From Membranipora membranacea (Eukaryota; Bryozoa; Gymnolaemata; Cheilostomatida; Membraniporidae), in NCBI GenBank assembly GCA_914767715.1, contig OU612068.1, forward strand, positions 16,864,001-16,928,000: a DNA stretch of 64,000 nt, read 5' to 3'. Shown piece after piece: positions 12,243-25,500 of the stretch. Every line of letters starts with the position of its first letter. Positions within the stretch are counted from its first letter, which is position 1. A program made the position numbers and the translations under genes. The notes under the pieces are model-generated. The model saw only the letters and a list, made by a program, of their open reading frames with translations. It was not told where the DNA came from and made no database searches.

Positions 12243-12345
12243 ATCGAGGTAGCTGGTGACAGCGGCGCTGAGGAGGCCATCGGCGACAGGGTCGACGATA
12301 TCGTCGGGGTCGACAAGATCGTCGCCGAGGGAGCCTTCCTTGACG
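12243..12345 (-). other. GC-rich in-frame segment unique to the pseudogene exon 5
   Basis: Relative to the intact exon, 33 codons are added between GYLYG and LTYA. They encode an Asp/Val/Leu-rich stretch (contains DDLVDPDDIVDPVADGLL). Nearly every codon ends in C or G, in strong contrast to the AT-rich surroundings. Read on the plus strand it has GTCGAC/GATATC-like self-complementary repeats. Confidence 0.7.
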
Positions 12346-12494
12346 CCAAGGGAGATGCCGGTAAATGCACTTTTTCCGTATAGATAACCAGAATGCGGTT
12401 CAGCCTATGTTTGCAGTGCCAGGGAAACACCTTCAACACCACCTGTGCAACTGATCGATGTCTGAAAAACACCAGATGGTATGTAAAAATGTAT

Positions 12495-13500
12495 TATAGG
12501 GCATCTGAGACTAGGCGTATACAACAACAAAAAAATTGTTAGGATGTATATTGATAACCACAACATCATCGTAAGCCTGAAATACATGACAAGCATAAAA
12601 ATAGCTCACCTGCTGCGATAGATATGGCTGGTCCATACTGGTATACAGCAGAAAGCGGCATCTGATGAATGGAATTATAGGATCATTTACATAATGACAT
12701 TCAACGTAATATAATATTTACTGAAAACAAAGTGATGTGGCTAGATCAATCATTGAGAACATAAGGGACATCGTACAAAAAAGTTTTTTCACCATGTATA
12801 CCAAATGTAACTCAAATAGCTTATATTCTAGTTCTAGTGAACACTTTCTGTGCGTGTGATAAGATTTTGAACTCTAATCTTAGAAATTAAAGTAGCAAAA
12901 ATATTGTTACTCCATGATATGAGAGCTTACCATCGAGATGAGAACAGCGAATACGACAACTAACTTCAGTGGTCTCCCAAATCAAATCTGATCTCTATAT
13001 ACTACCAAATTAGAGAAGTGATTATGTGTTGTTATACATAAACAGTTTCAAATCAATCTATAAAGTATAAAAAGTTGTAAACCAAAATTTCATTGCTGTG
13101 AAACAACTTTTTTGTGTGACAAATTTTGTACATTAAAAGGACAATAATTTTTTTATTCTTTGATTTCTGGAGATATATTGACAGCACCGATCAACGTCAT
13201 GCATACAGCTTGGCAGGCAGGGTACTTGTCAGGCACTGGTGACGGGTAGAAAATATGCGCAATAACCAGCAAAACTTATTACTAGCACTTGGCATATAAA
13301 ACAAGGTGAAGGTCATAGGTTTCTCAGAAAATGAGTGCAATGAACTCATTGATGACTCTTGTACAGCTTAGCACGCAGGGTACTTGTCAGGTTACTGGTG
13401 GCGGTTAGAAAATATGCGCAGTAATCGGCAAAAATGATTGCTAGTACTTGGCATATAAAACAAGGTGAAGGTCATGGGATTCACAGAAAAGGAGTGCAAT
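12495..13500 (-). pseudogene. Displaced copy of SLC5 exons 3 and 4 with flanking introns
   Basis: This segment matches about 1955-3200 in the same orientation. It includes exon 4 (12661-12610, reading MPLSAVYQYGPAISIAA), exon 3 (13001-12931) and the 160-bp repeats. Exon 3 has a 5-nt duplication (ATTTG) after YIEIRF that shifts the frame to an early stop. Both splice donors and acceptors are still intact. It lies inside the intron of the broken sushi-gene copy, about 10.5 kb from its parent. Confidence 0.85.
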
Positions 13501-14712
13501 AAATGGTATTTAAAAATATATTATTACTTCAATCCATGTGAGACACTCTTGTTCTTGCTAGGCCTCGCTTAAGATCATGAGGAAATAGTTAGAATGTACG
13601 CTGCGCTCTGACTACACCATTAGTTGCAAATATTAAATTTGACAAACTGAGAAACATTTCAGAGTATGACTTTTGAATGACTCACCACTTGTTTGCACTC
13701 CCCGCAGACACTAGACCCAACACTTTTTATTTGAGCTGAAGAAATAGGGTAGGTCACATCAGTCAATACCAAATCCAATTATTATTTTTGATATGATAAC
13801 ATGAAATTTTCTCTTCACAGAGATAAAAAAGACACCTAAATCAAAGCTGTTTTCCCTTAACTTACAAGACAAACGGGAAACCATTCATTCATTCATTATC
13901 AACCACAATCCACATTACAATAGATGGTAACTTCATCCTGGTTGATGACTTGTATATTTATGATGACATCATGATGTCACCCTTTTTGGATTATATATTG
14001 TTCAACACGCAAATTATGTCTGATGATCAATATATATTCATTACGTACACAAGACAAGTGAAGCTATCACTTCAATTTTATTTTTGAAGAAGAGAAATAT
14101 CGAAGAATAGGGGTTGCCCTCTCATTTAATACAAACTTTACCACAATATATCAAGTCAATTGTTAAATCAGCCTGAATCGAACAGACAGAAATATCCACA
14201 TTGATGCTTCTAATTAACAAGTTCTTTAGGTTAATTAAGATGGATGGGTATCAAATGAGTGAAAATCTGGGAACAGGTCCTGAATAATGATGGCCACATG
14301 TGATAGCCATCTTGTGAGCAGTAACATCTCGATGGACAAAAAAGGGAACAACAAAAGCACATTTTTGTGAGAAGACAGCACTCCAAAAGCAGAAGGCTTA
14401 AAGTAAAAGGTAAGAAAAGAATACGCATATTTAGTCTTACTCCCAAAACTTGACTAAGTCTCAATCGCAAGATTTAAAAAAAAAAGAATTCAATTCCAAT
14501 TCTATACAATATGTTTGAAAAAAAATTAATCACAATCAACCAAAGGACTTTCCTGAAAGCTGCAGATAAAAATGGAGATAATGAGAAAGGTAAGTAGATT
14601 TTTTTTTGAGAGATAATTGCAACTTCATTGATTTGAAGGTTATTGCAATGTGACTAGCCAATGTCGGTTTTTCTTTCCTCGTCATCTAATGTGAGTAGCT
14701 AATTGAGAGCAA

Positions 14713-17700
14713 CTACTCATCGTACTTCTCACAGCAGACGATATCTCCTACAGTTACGGAGTACGAGTTGGCAGGGGCAGAGGTTCCTAATCCATGCTTG
14801 GTCAACTCGTACATGGTGACATAAGGTAAGTTATTGGATGTGAGGTATTTTGTGATGGTGTCACTAGTTCCAGTGCTTGAGCCATTGGAGGAACAAGCGC
14901 AGCTAAAATAAGAAAATAAAGTTTGGAAATATGTTGAAGAATTAATTTAATCAAATGCTGCTGATTTTGCATCATAACAAGAGGAGATAAACAGATGCAA
15001 CCATGATTTGCAGTGCTTTCCATAGTACAAAATAACATAACATCGATGCGTGGTGGTTGGTTAATATATGTATTTTTCTATCACAATTTGTATCTCAATG
15101 ATAGTCGGAAACCTCCCCCCCCCCTGATTGGCAGATGATGTTGGGGATGAATTTGCATTTGTCTATCTACATTGGGAGATCGTGTGAGGATGAACTTCCA
15201 ATTCGATCAGCATAATATTGAAATTACATCGAAAATCAAAGAACTTATATAGACAGTTCTCTGAACTCTAAATTATGCCTCTATTTGGAGTTTTTCTCTC
15301 TCCAGTTTGGTGCTTTTTAAAGGAGTATGCTTCTCACAATACTTGTATCCGTTTAAGTCTTACCCTCCAATGCAGGCGTTGTAGCTATCAACATCAGCTG
15401 GATCAGGACTATTAGAAGCTGGATATAGGTCGGCGCAGTCACAGTTTTGACCAGCGTAAGTATAGTGATCAACACCAATGGAACTGGGGAATCCATTTGT
15501 TCCATACAGATATCCGGAATGTGGTTCAGCTTGGGTTTGCAGTGCCAGAGAAATTCCCTGCACACCACCTGCGCAACTTATCGATGTCTGAATAACACAA
15601 GAAGTCATCCCACTTCATGTGAAAAATCAAAAACTCATTAGGCCTCTCCTATGGTTATCTGAAATAGTGGGGCAATTGCACAACGATTCTACAGACTGCA
15701 TTGCTGTTATTATCAATCATATCTACGGATGATATTGAATAAACTGAGAAACACTTCTTCAGAGTATGATGTTTGAGTAACTCACCACTTGTTTGCACTC
15801 CCCGCAGACACTAGACACGACACTTTTTATTTGAGCTGCAGACAAAGGGTAGGTGACAGTGTGTGATGTTCCTAGGCAGACCCCGGCACTAATAAACACA
15901 GTCGTGGGAAGTACAGAGGATGTAGTATAGGCGCAAGCCTCAGAGGATAGAATTGGATTGCTGAACTGAGCTCCTGATGTTACTGGAATCTGCATAAAAA
16001 GTCATAAGGACAACTCACAGACCAAAGCATTTTGTAGTCAGGTGGCTAGTACTCCTGTTGTGATGCAAGATATTACAGCAAAGAAATAAAAAGCTCATGG
16101 TAAAAATGTGGATAGGACTGGAAATTGTCCTTACCCTCTTAAGTATGATGAAGATATTTTGTATGGAATTGACTGTACTGTACAAGACTAAAATACTGTC
16201 ATTTGTATGATTTATTTCATTGTACAGGCTGAAATTTTTTATGTGGAGAATTTCAGCCTTCAAAATGTGAGATTGGCGGTTTATTGGGCTTGTACAGTAG
16301 AGTCAACTTCATTCCACAATTCTCCATCATACTTTTGCAGGAGGGGCAACTTCCAATGCAATCAATTTTCTTCATTCAGTAGAAATTCGGCTTGCTTCAC
16401 AGTTTTAATTTTGAATAGCTGCAGCAAATTGGCCCCATGGCTTAAAAGTGCCTTGATCTTTCACTTCGATCTTATCATATAATTATTACTGACCCATTTC
16501 TGTGTGACGTTGATTTTCAGGGCATTAATAATTTAGAGGATAAGGCTAATCTATCACATCACATATGAGATTCATATTTTCAATATCTGTTACCTCCACC
16601 TCCATTCAATAAAAAAGCGGCATACACAAGCACGTCACCCGAAGTTACACTGATTTTGAAATGATGTGGAATAATAAGTTTTTATGAAAGTTTGTTTGCC
16701 TAAATGATCGATCACAACCCACAAGTGTTATGAATCAGTACATGAGTGTGATAAATTAATCAGTACGTACATTAGTGCTGATTTCGGTATCGCTCTTCTT
16801 GCAGCATTGGACAGAAAAACATGCCTCTCCCTCAACATCGAGAGTCACCTCAGTGCAGGTTGAGACAGCACAGGAGTGGAAAAGATCATCTCGGTCGTAA
16901 AAGTCCTGACAACTTTTAGGGTGAACATCTAAAATAGTGCCACAGAAGGAGAGGGTGTAAGATTAGAAACTTTTTAAATTGCTTATGTTAAGATGGCTGC
17001 AACAAATCACTAATTTCCAAAAACGAAAATTTCCTAGGGATTTGACTCTTTAGGAGGTAGCTCAGTTGGTTAGAGCGCCTGCCCTCTAACGCGTCGGAGG
17101 TGCTGGGTTCAAATCCCGCTGCGGTCTACTGACTACTGGGCTCATGACGCATGACGCCCCAGGTGTGCTCCGACCTGCCTGCAAACTGAGAGCAACTTGG
17201 CGCCGAATACGGCGGCCGCGACCTTAAGGCACTGATATTTCTCAGTCCTCGGACAGAGACAACACTTGCAATTTTTTTTTTTAACTCCATATCATGATGT
17301 CTCAGCCATCAAGTTCTACAAGTTTACAGCTAGTTTGCTTCAAATTTGACGGTACCAATATGAGGTGAAGCAGGCTGCATAACTATGCGTATGTATGCAA
17401 AGGTTATCTTCTCTTATACAAGCCATTTTAACTTATCTAGCTCTGAGTTGTGTAAAAGATCATTCATAGACACAATTTGTCAGTTTGTCTATGGAGACAT
17501 CTGTAAAATTCCATTAGCAACAGCGAAATATGAAAATAAAACAAGACAAGTACTTACTGACGCACTCTCCCTCGGGTTCGGAGAATCTTCCTTTTTTTTC
17601 ACACCAGATAGTTATCTCAGTAGGAGGATCGTTGATATGATCAGCTGGAGCCACTCTGTATCCGGACACACAGCTGTAAGTAAACCCATCTCCTACCAGA

Positions 17701-18387
17701 GTGTCTACTGGTATGTATATCGCGTTCTCGATGTGTGGTATCTGCGCTGAACTACATATAAATCCTGGAAGAGTAGCATTCACGCCTGTAGTGTAAGGAT
17801 TATATCTATCAGATGTGAAATCTGAAATGCTCTCGGTTGTGGGATCGAAATCTGATGAATGGTAGCTTTCCGTTGTAAAACCTGAATAAACCATCCATTA
17901 CTATGGTAGGTGTACTTTACTATTTTGCATTTGGTGATAGAAAAAACGAATTCATCTTTTTCAGAATTTATAAAATCTTGTTAACATTATTTAGGAGAAA
18001 TAAAAGCTTATTGGCAACCACCAACACAATCACTGCGAACACATTTTTATTGAAACTTGTCTCCTTTGTAGTTGCCTCCTCTTTGATTCAGATAGGACAA
18101 CTCTTACTCACTGTTAGATGATATTATTTTACTGAATAAGCCTAACAGGTAATGAAATATCTTTTGCTTCCTTTCCTCTAAAATTTATTCCAGTCCATTT
18201 TAATTGTTATAAATCACTAATATGGATCATGGATTGATGGGTTAATACAGTGTAATAACTTGTGAATGAGGTCCCTCAGTATAGAAGAAAAAAGAAAATA
18301 ATTACATGTTTGCTTACCTTCATTCTGTGCTGAAACACCTAGACCAATTATACCAACGGCAAGTAAGAAGGCTTGTGTGATCATCAT
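14713..18387 (-). CDS. Secreted cysteine-rich protein with one sushi (CCP) domain
   Basis: Six exons: 18387-18318, 17881-17558, 16928-16771, 15989-15786, 15587-15364 and 14902-14713. All phases agree, giving 389 residues and a TAG stop. Residues 1-20 (MMITQAFLLAVGIIGLGVSA) are a signal peptide. A Ser/Thr-rich linker follows, then at about 68-129 a sushi/CCP domain with four cysteines and the usual YSCVSGY and IWCEKKGRF signatures. Exon 3 encodes a separate module with six cysteines, two of them adjacent (QCCKK). Exons 4-6 encode a cysteine-rich C-terminal region with CGEC, CDCADLYPAS and CIGGCAC and ending IVCCEKYDE, which I do not recognise. Sushi domains usually mediate extracellular protein binding. 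No transmembrane helix is visible, so it is probably secreted. The exact role is unknown. Confidence 0.85.
17052..17290 (+). mobile_element. tRNA-derived SINE (family 2)
   Basis: The head has box A (TAGCTCAGTTGG, 17058-17069) and box B (GGGTTCAAATCCC, 17105-17117). The anticodon arm does not pair properly, so it is not a tRNA gene. The tail (CCAGGTGTGCTCCGACCT and following) recurs at 9130-9245, and a T-rich run ends the element. It lies in the intron between exons 2 and 3 of the sushi-domain gene. Confidence 0.75.
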
Positions 18388-19505
18388 CACTGCTGACTTA
18401 GTAAACCTGTTGATAACAGACTGTTATTGAGGACAAGATGATGCCAAACTCCATCAGCCAACCTTTTTATACACTTTTTCAAAGGCCTATCATATTACAG
18501 GCGATATGCCTTTAGTGTTTGGAAAATAAGTTTTTCCCCGAATAGAATACAGAGGGTTCTATCCTTCACTAATCATAATAAAACAGCTTGTGTTATGATA
18601 ATTTTTCCCCTTCCTATTTTTATTATCCCTGTTTCCTGCCAAAAGATAAAAGTACATCCGCTAATATGATAACTATCTGATTCCTACATTTTGTTTACAG
18701 AGAATTTTATCGGATTCTGACACCATGCAACCTGATCTATTATATCCTATAAGGATACCAGTCCAACATCCACCTCAGACATTGTATTTAGCAAGAGGAC
18801 CAAAAATAGGTGAGGGCTTCATATTACATTTATGGGTGTGGCATGACGGATGCTTTATGTCGGGGAGGAAATCAGTGTGGCGCGCAAAAATATCAAACGA
18901 TTGAAAGCCCGATATACCTGTGTATTGATGTGAAAGTGTTATGTGTAAATAGAGTGTTTTTGCATTGTAACATCAAGTGTACTTATGGGCAACCACCATC
19001 AAATGATGTACCATATCGATGGCAGAAAATACATACACACCTATACATGCAAATACATTTCGATCATGTATTTTGCAGCATTGGAATTCGGAATTATTTT
19101 ATGCAGTTGTGGGAGTTGTCCTCGACGATGACAGTACATCAAGATTCATCTCAGATTATAACCGTTTGATGTAATTTTACCAAAACAACATAATTCATAA
19201 GATATATATTTTTGGCAAACAATCTTTATTTCAACTTTAGACACATCTAGTATTCTATTTGTTGCTTTTTTCCACCACATAACCTCCAGCAACGGCAGGA
19301 TAACTCCCACCTTGTCCCACAATTTACACAATGAACATGCGCCACTAATCAAGTTAAGGTCCCACACGCCCGGACAATTCTATGTATATACATATACTCA
19401 ATTATTGACCGTGAGAAAAAAATATATCTAGCGATGAGATTAGAAGAGATATCTCTTTTTCCACCAGAGGATGATATATTATTGAACATCCAAGTGAGGT
19501 ATTAG
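18388..19505. other. Intergenic spacer between two minus-strand genes
   Basis: Holds the presumed promoter and 5' UTR of the sushi-domain gene and the 3' UTR of the upstream gene. Apart from a candidate poly(A) signal at 19225-19230 I see nothing identifiable. The plus-strand open frame at 18810-19169 has no recognisable domain. Confidence 0.55.
19225..19230 (-). terminator. Candidate poly(A) signal AATAAA
   Basis: First canonical hexamer seen downstream of the TAG at 19506-19508, about 280 nt into the presumed 3' UTR of the 800-aa gene. Confidence 0.4.
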
Positions 19506-22500
19506 CTACTTCGGCATTACCACGAATTTCCCATCTGTTGTTGCACTTCCAAAGAAGCTCATGTTGCTATCCTCATTCTACAAAAATTTAACTGGTGTTT
19601 GTTAACAAATAAGAAAAAATGATATGAAGGAGCATGACAAGCAAAGATCATCGGATTCCAAATGGAGTTAGACATAAAGTTTGTTCAACAACAATATGCC
19701 ACAAAACGCTGTTGGAGATTTGTTGGAGCATTGTTTGTTGCAAAAGACAGCCACTAACGTGCTTAATAATAAAGTGGTAGAAACATCCTATCATCATACC
19801 TTGTTGTTCTTTATTCCAATTGGAGGCAAACGTCTTGTTGGTCTCAATGGTGCCAATACACTGTGCAAAAAAAAATTGTTTCACCAGTAAATCCTTAGTT
19901 ATGTAATAATCGTTTGTAATGGTTTGAAATTAAGAGTTGTCAAAACATTCGGGATGACTCGGAGGTTGCTGATAAATGGAAGAAGATGATAAAATCCTGC
20001 ATAACATATTATTGCCGAAAGAAGGAGGGACAGAGCAGAGCACAGCTTTGACAGAAAAAAAAAACAAAAGCCCAAGGGTCAAGTATTGCCAGACACCCAG
20101 GTTTTAGTCTAAGTGCTCAGACTGTTCCATTGCAAGTTAGTGGCATTACATTATCAACCACCAAATTCCACCGGAATACCACCAATTCCATCGGTGGAAT
20201 TGGGTGGTTGATAATGTAATGCCACTTTCTCACAATGGAGCTGTCTGAGCACTAAGACTAGTGCGGCAGCAGAGCTTACCCTTTGCACTGGTTGTCTGAT
20301 GTCTGTTTATCATCAGTGGGTACAGGAGATAGATCTCTCTTCAGCATACTAACACCAGCTACGTTACTCTCCTTAGTCATACCAGTGTCCTTAATCAGCT
20401 CTTTCTCAAATACGCTTGTTGCAACTGCCACACCTAGATTGGTTACACCGTCCTTATCAGGCAGCACGGTCTCCGTACCGACGTTCAGCTCTTTGCCATC
20501 ATCTAAACCTTTGAGTGGCTCTTCATAGTATGTATGTGTACCTCTGTCTTGTGGGTTCTTTGAGGGACACAGCTAAAGTAATATTAAATGAAAGTTTATT
20601 GAAGCAGCTTGTTTGGCAGCCGGAGTTTTTGCTAATTCTGAAGTTGTCTTACCATTAGGATAAATGAATAGATGAGTCGTTACCAACAAAAAGTGACCAC
20701 AATTAATAATTGTTCACAGATGAATAAAGAGACAGTGTCATAGAAATTAAAGATAAACTAACAAAAAATCCATATTGATTTAAGATTGACTCTACCTGGC
20801 TCTTTGGCACAAAAGGTTATATGGTAGCCGTTTGTTCCCAGAGATATGGTGCGTTTGAAAATAAAGATAACACAACAAATTGAAATTGATCATACCTTCA
20901 CAGCTGGTACAGCTTCATGATGTACATTATCTACAGGATCTTTGAGATGCGCTGGAACACTATTTCTGGCCTCTCTCGTAATCTGAGCTTCTACAAATGG
21001 ATTAGCTCCGCTCCCCATAATCTCCTCTGCTTCCTCATCTGTGACTTCACGAATCCTTGGACTGGATACGTCGTCTCTTATTGATCTGCACGGAAATAAA
21101 TTTTTCATGAGTTCTTATGTTTGGCAGTTAAATAATATTAATTGCCAATGTTTTGCTTATTCTTGTTTGTTTTACCATGTGGTAATATTTTACTGCAAGT
21201 CAGTAAGACGGGAAACGCTCTAATTCATAGTCTAAAGAGAAAATGACAAAGGGAGTTCAGCTCTTGCTCAACACAGAGACCATACAGGGGTTGTATCACT
21301 TTCTCAATGGGTATGATTATTTCCATTATTCAAATTCATGCTTAGACCAACGATGGTCAACATACTGATATATTTATGAAATCTTGACAGAATTTGGGTT
21401 GACAACACTTGAATAGCAGCATGGCAACCATTGGTACGTTTCAAGATGTGATGACAAATACCCGAAAGATCAAAATTATTTTGCACAGCTTCACTCAATT
21501 TAAATTGCATTTTAGTTAGAGGAGTACTACAGAAGATAGGCCAGATGCTCAATACCAGCCAGATGTCTCATTGGCTGATTCTCTTACCCGGCTGTAAGCA
21601 GAATGCCGGTGTTGATCTGCGCCGCACCAGCACCAGCATCAAGCTCAGTAATTACATGGGTAACATTCTCTGAGGTGGACATCTCACAGGCACACTTAAT
21701 GCTGACTGTCTTGTCTGTCAACACTGTCTCAACTGTTAAATAATTATATACAAATTGGATTTTATGATTATGGTAAGGATACTCCTATATGACAGGTCAA
21801 AATTGAATCAAATTCATGTAATTTTTAGTTTTTTTGCGGAAAATACAAGGATTATTGTTTGGCAGTATCCCTAAAGGATTAAAAAATGTATGACACTATA
21901 TACAGCCAAAAACAAGCCAAAAACCATTGAATCTACTAAATAATGCCTAAAAAATATGTTATAGTCAACTGGTAAATATGCCCTTTGCAACGATGAGAAA
22001 ACAAACTCCAATGAAAGTGTGTGTTATATATGTGTGTCATATAGTGGAGAAGTCTTTAGTCTTCCAAACTCAGATATAATATATTATGCTTCACTCTTGC
22101 AAAACAATTTGACTGCAAGTTCAAGGTGCTGACCAAAATACTTGCCCAATCAAACTCAATTTGAAACACCAGCCAACGAAGCTAATCACAATGAACCCAC
22201 AGTCTTGCGATTATACAGGGCACATTTTGATTAAATTTGCCTGAGTTTGGAGTTGCTCCCTCTCAAGCTAATTGCTGCTCGCCTCTGGAATGGAAGGAAC
22301 CCAGAATGCAAGCAAATTGAATAAAGTCAAGTCACGATCATTTCATCCTTAAATACCTCTGGTTTTGGTGCTTGGTGACCTTTGCGCACTGGTCTCAGCT
22401 TCAAGTCTGTTAACACAGGCTCCCATAACTCCCTTCATCGTGTTGATATCGTCATTAGCTGCTGTTGAGCGTGAAGAGGCCCGCGAACCTCGGTTGCTTC

Positions 22501-25500
22501 TCAAACTATACAGATGTAATTGTATATATAAATTTCTTGGAATAACAGTCGCCGTGAAACTTAGCAGTCAATGAGTTGATTGTGTAAGATCAGAATATAA
22601 TGTACGGATAAGAAGTGATGGAGACTACAGCAGTGAGGTTTAAAAAATATAGGCATATCATTTCTCCTGAAAATCAAACCATTTATGTACCAATTTTCGA
22701 GGACTGGACATTTCAAGGACTCAATTGCTACATGGACTGTCACTGAGGTCTTTTATTCTCAACCGAGTTTTGGTAAGGCACCCCTTCGCAGAAATCGATT
22801 ACCTGTTACTAATTTGCTTTGTTTGAAGCACTGAATCAAGACTTGTTTAAACTACATGGGACTTGCGCATATTTATGGAGTTGTGTGCTAGTGACTGAAA
22901 ATAAGACAAATGCAAACACCAATTTTTCAACGGTTCTCACTTTTTGTGGAAGTTCAAGGTTGCCTCTACAGGGGTCATGCTTCGCCCGATATCTGACTGC
23001 ATATCACCAGCTCCATGTACAGACTGTGCTGATGACATGCTAGTGACTGTGTTCCTACCATGAGCTGTCTTACTTGGACCTGCATCCGCTTGAGACATCT
23101 CCGCTGAAGACCTCACTCTAAGAGCGAGAGCGTTGGATTCAGCGTCATCAGCAATGCTATAGGATGATCTGTGGAAGGAAAAATCGATGGTTGCATGAAT
23201 GTTATTCTGTTGTCGGTTGTATGGTTGCCAGGGTTTCAATTTATTGAGCTTATAATGACTGAGGTAGTCTATACGTCACCTTTTTTGATAAATTATAAAT
23301 AATAAATTGAGTTACAAACTTAAAATTAAAATTAAATTAATCTTTTATTTGTTCGAGGCTGTGAAGCTGTTCCTATCTGACTGATATAACATGCTGCTAA
23401 GACACCAAAGGCTCTGACCTTGTGATAGAGACATAAGGCGCCTCCGTTGATGGAACACGGTGTTTCAGGGAAGCGCTTTGATATATGTTTGTAACAAACT
23501 CAGCAGCGAAGTTCTCTGGTACAGCTTCCGATTCAATACTGCATTTCCCTTCTTTTGAGTCTGTAAAAAAGAGTTTGTTGCTCATATTATGTGGTCAACA
23601 AATAGACTTAATAATGTCTATGGGTCAACGCTATTGTGATGTCAAAATAGATGTTACACCATTGGTCCTAACGGTCATGTAAATCCGTATTAAAGTTTGA
23701 AACTTAAGCTAAAATGGCAATGTTCAGCAACGGGCAACTGGTCAGTGTAGGGCTGAGAATATCTACCAATACACCATAAACCGTAGCAAAACGTACAATT
23801 TTTAAAAGAAGAAGGAGTATGTCTTACCGGGATTGGCATCAATAAGATGAGGTGTATCAGTGAAGGGGTTAAGAGAAGATGGATATCTAGCAGCTTGGTG
23901 TACAGACAACTTTTGTCCCTCCTCTGTAGGTTTCCTCGGAGAAGCACTTGATCGACCTGATTGTGTTTGTTTTTTAGACTCGCGGTACGAGTTGCCAAAT
24001 TCCTTTGCTGTCTTCTCCATATCTCCACCAATTTCTGCGATCATTCCGTCCTCATATGACTGAAATGAAAGGTCAAAGGAGTAAAGTATTGATATGGGTC
24101 TGATTATATGGAATCTACCAAATCCAACAACTATAAAGGTGAGATGTCTCTGTTGTGAAGTGGAATTAAACTGACCAACAGATACTTAATGGGAGTTGAG
24201 GCAGGGTTTTGGTACAATCCCAAAAATGGTCTGGCAAAGCGTCTGTGGACCCACGGTGGACAGTGAGGGGTAGCCACTCCGGTACCGCAGCTCATTTAAC
24301 GGCCTGGTGCCTTTAGGCAGGAAAGTTGGGACAGCTCTGCTGACAGCTATCCGCACTTTTAGCAGAAAAATAAAACAACAAATAGACTTAGTCTGCATGC
24401 GGTACAAGCAAACAATACATTGTGCGTAGTGGCTTAGTAATTCAGGGACCGAAAGAACCCCATTTTGTTTCATCGTGTAGTATTGGTTCTGAGTTAGTGG
24501 AGAAAGGTCGTTACCTCGGGTTCATGTGTGGCGTTCTCAGCTGTTATCGGTACTGCTTCATCTGTGAGCTTAGCACATTTATCTTCGAAGACATCATCCA
24601 TGTCCAGTTCGTACAACCGCTGCTGGCTGGTCATCAATATATTGAATACCTAAGGACCAATAAGATTGTAACCATTAGCGATTGACATCACCAGTTTGCG
24701 TGTTGCTGGGCCATTTAAGGTCAAAATCGTCTCAAATTAAACTCAGGGTGTTTGTACTGTACTTAACTAACATTAAGTATGTTGATCAACAACTAAACAT
24801 CTTAATTGTGCTCATCATTCTTGTCCTCAATCCTCATCTGAAATAATTAATTCAAACTGATTTTGCGAGCCTGTAGTGTACATCATCATCAGGAAAACCT
24901 GGATGGGGCAACAGCACAGAAGTTGCTATAGACTTCCAAAAATTACCTCCTCAAAGTCGAGAGCTGGTCCAGCTCTTTGAACAGCATCTTCATCAGCTCC
25001 TACCATGTAACAAGCTTGTCTACTTGAAACATTGGGTTCACTCGGCTTAAGTAGAGGCGTTATTGGCGGTAACTGCCTCGGCTTCATCTAAAGTTGTAAT
25101 TATTACATTCAAACTCAATTAAAGGAATGATGGAAAGTGACAGAAACATGGAGAGAGGGGTGGTGGCTTAACTCGAAAATTAATTAACGGTAGGCAATAT
25201 TCAGTTAAAACACTGCATATTATATATTTTCAATGAATTTTGGCCTTTGAGCTTTGCTCAGTCCTACAGAGGTACCGTACCTTCTTATTTTTGTATTGGT
25301 TTTGAATACTTTCCTCAACACTTTATTCGGACATTTTTCTTTCCTTTAATATACAGAGAAACTTGTAAATAAAAATAGCTCAGAGAGTAAACTTGCACAA
25401 GTTAAAAGTTTCACATTTAATTTTGAGATTGCTGCCAGCTATTTTTTTCCTTATCGACTGAAATCTGCACTATGTTACAATAAACTATCTCACAAACCTG

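Larger units (their letters stand above)
11571..13776 (-). pseudogene. Broken tandem copy of the last three exons of the secreted sushi-domain gene
   Basis: Three blocks match exons 4-6 of the intact gene at 14713-18387, with the same splice sites and phases. They are part of exon 4 (about 13776-13686), exon 5 (12461-12139) and exon 6 (11751-11571, ending GDIICCE and a TAG stop). Exon 5 has an in-frame TAG where the intact gene encodes Gln (ALQT-stop-AEPHSGY). It also carries an extra 99 nt in frame. The first half of exon 4 and all upstream exons are missing. Exon 6 is fully open and its cysteines are conserved, so the decay may be recent. The intron between copies 4 and 5 contains transplanted SLC5 exons. 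An alternative 3' end for the intact gene is less likely because of the stop codon. Confidence 0.8.

Noticed and set aside
17052-17130. tRNA gene
   Set aside because: Box A and B are good, but the anticodon and acceptor stems do not pair; the tail is shared with another repeat copy, so it is a SINE.
24186-24473. Minus-strand open frame of 95 codons
   Set aside because: Lies in the intron between two in-phase exons of the 800-aa gene and has no supporting homology.
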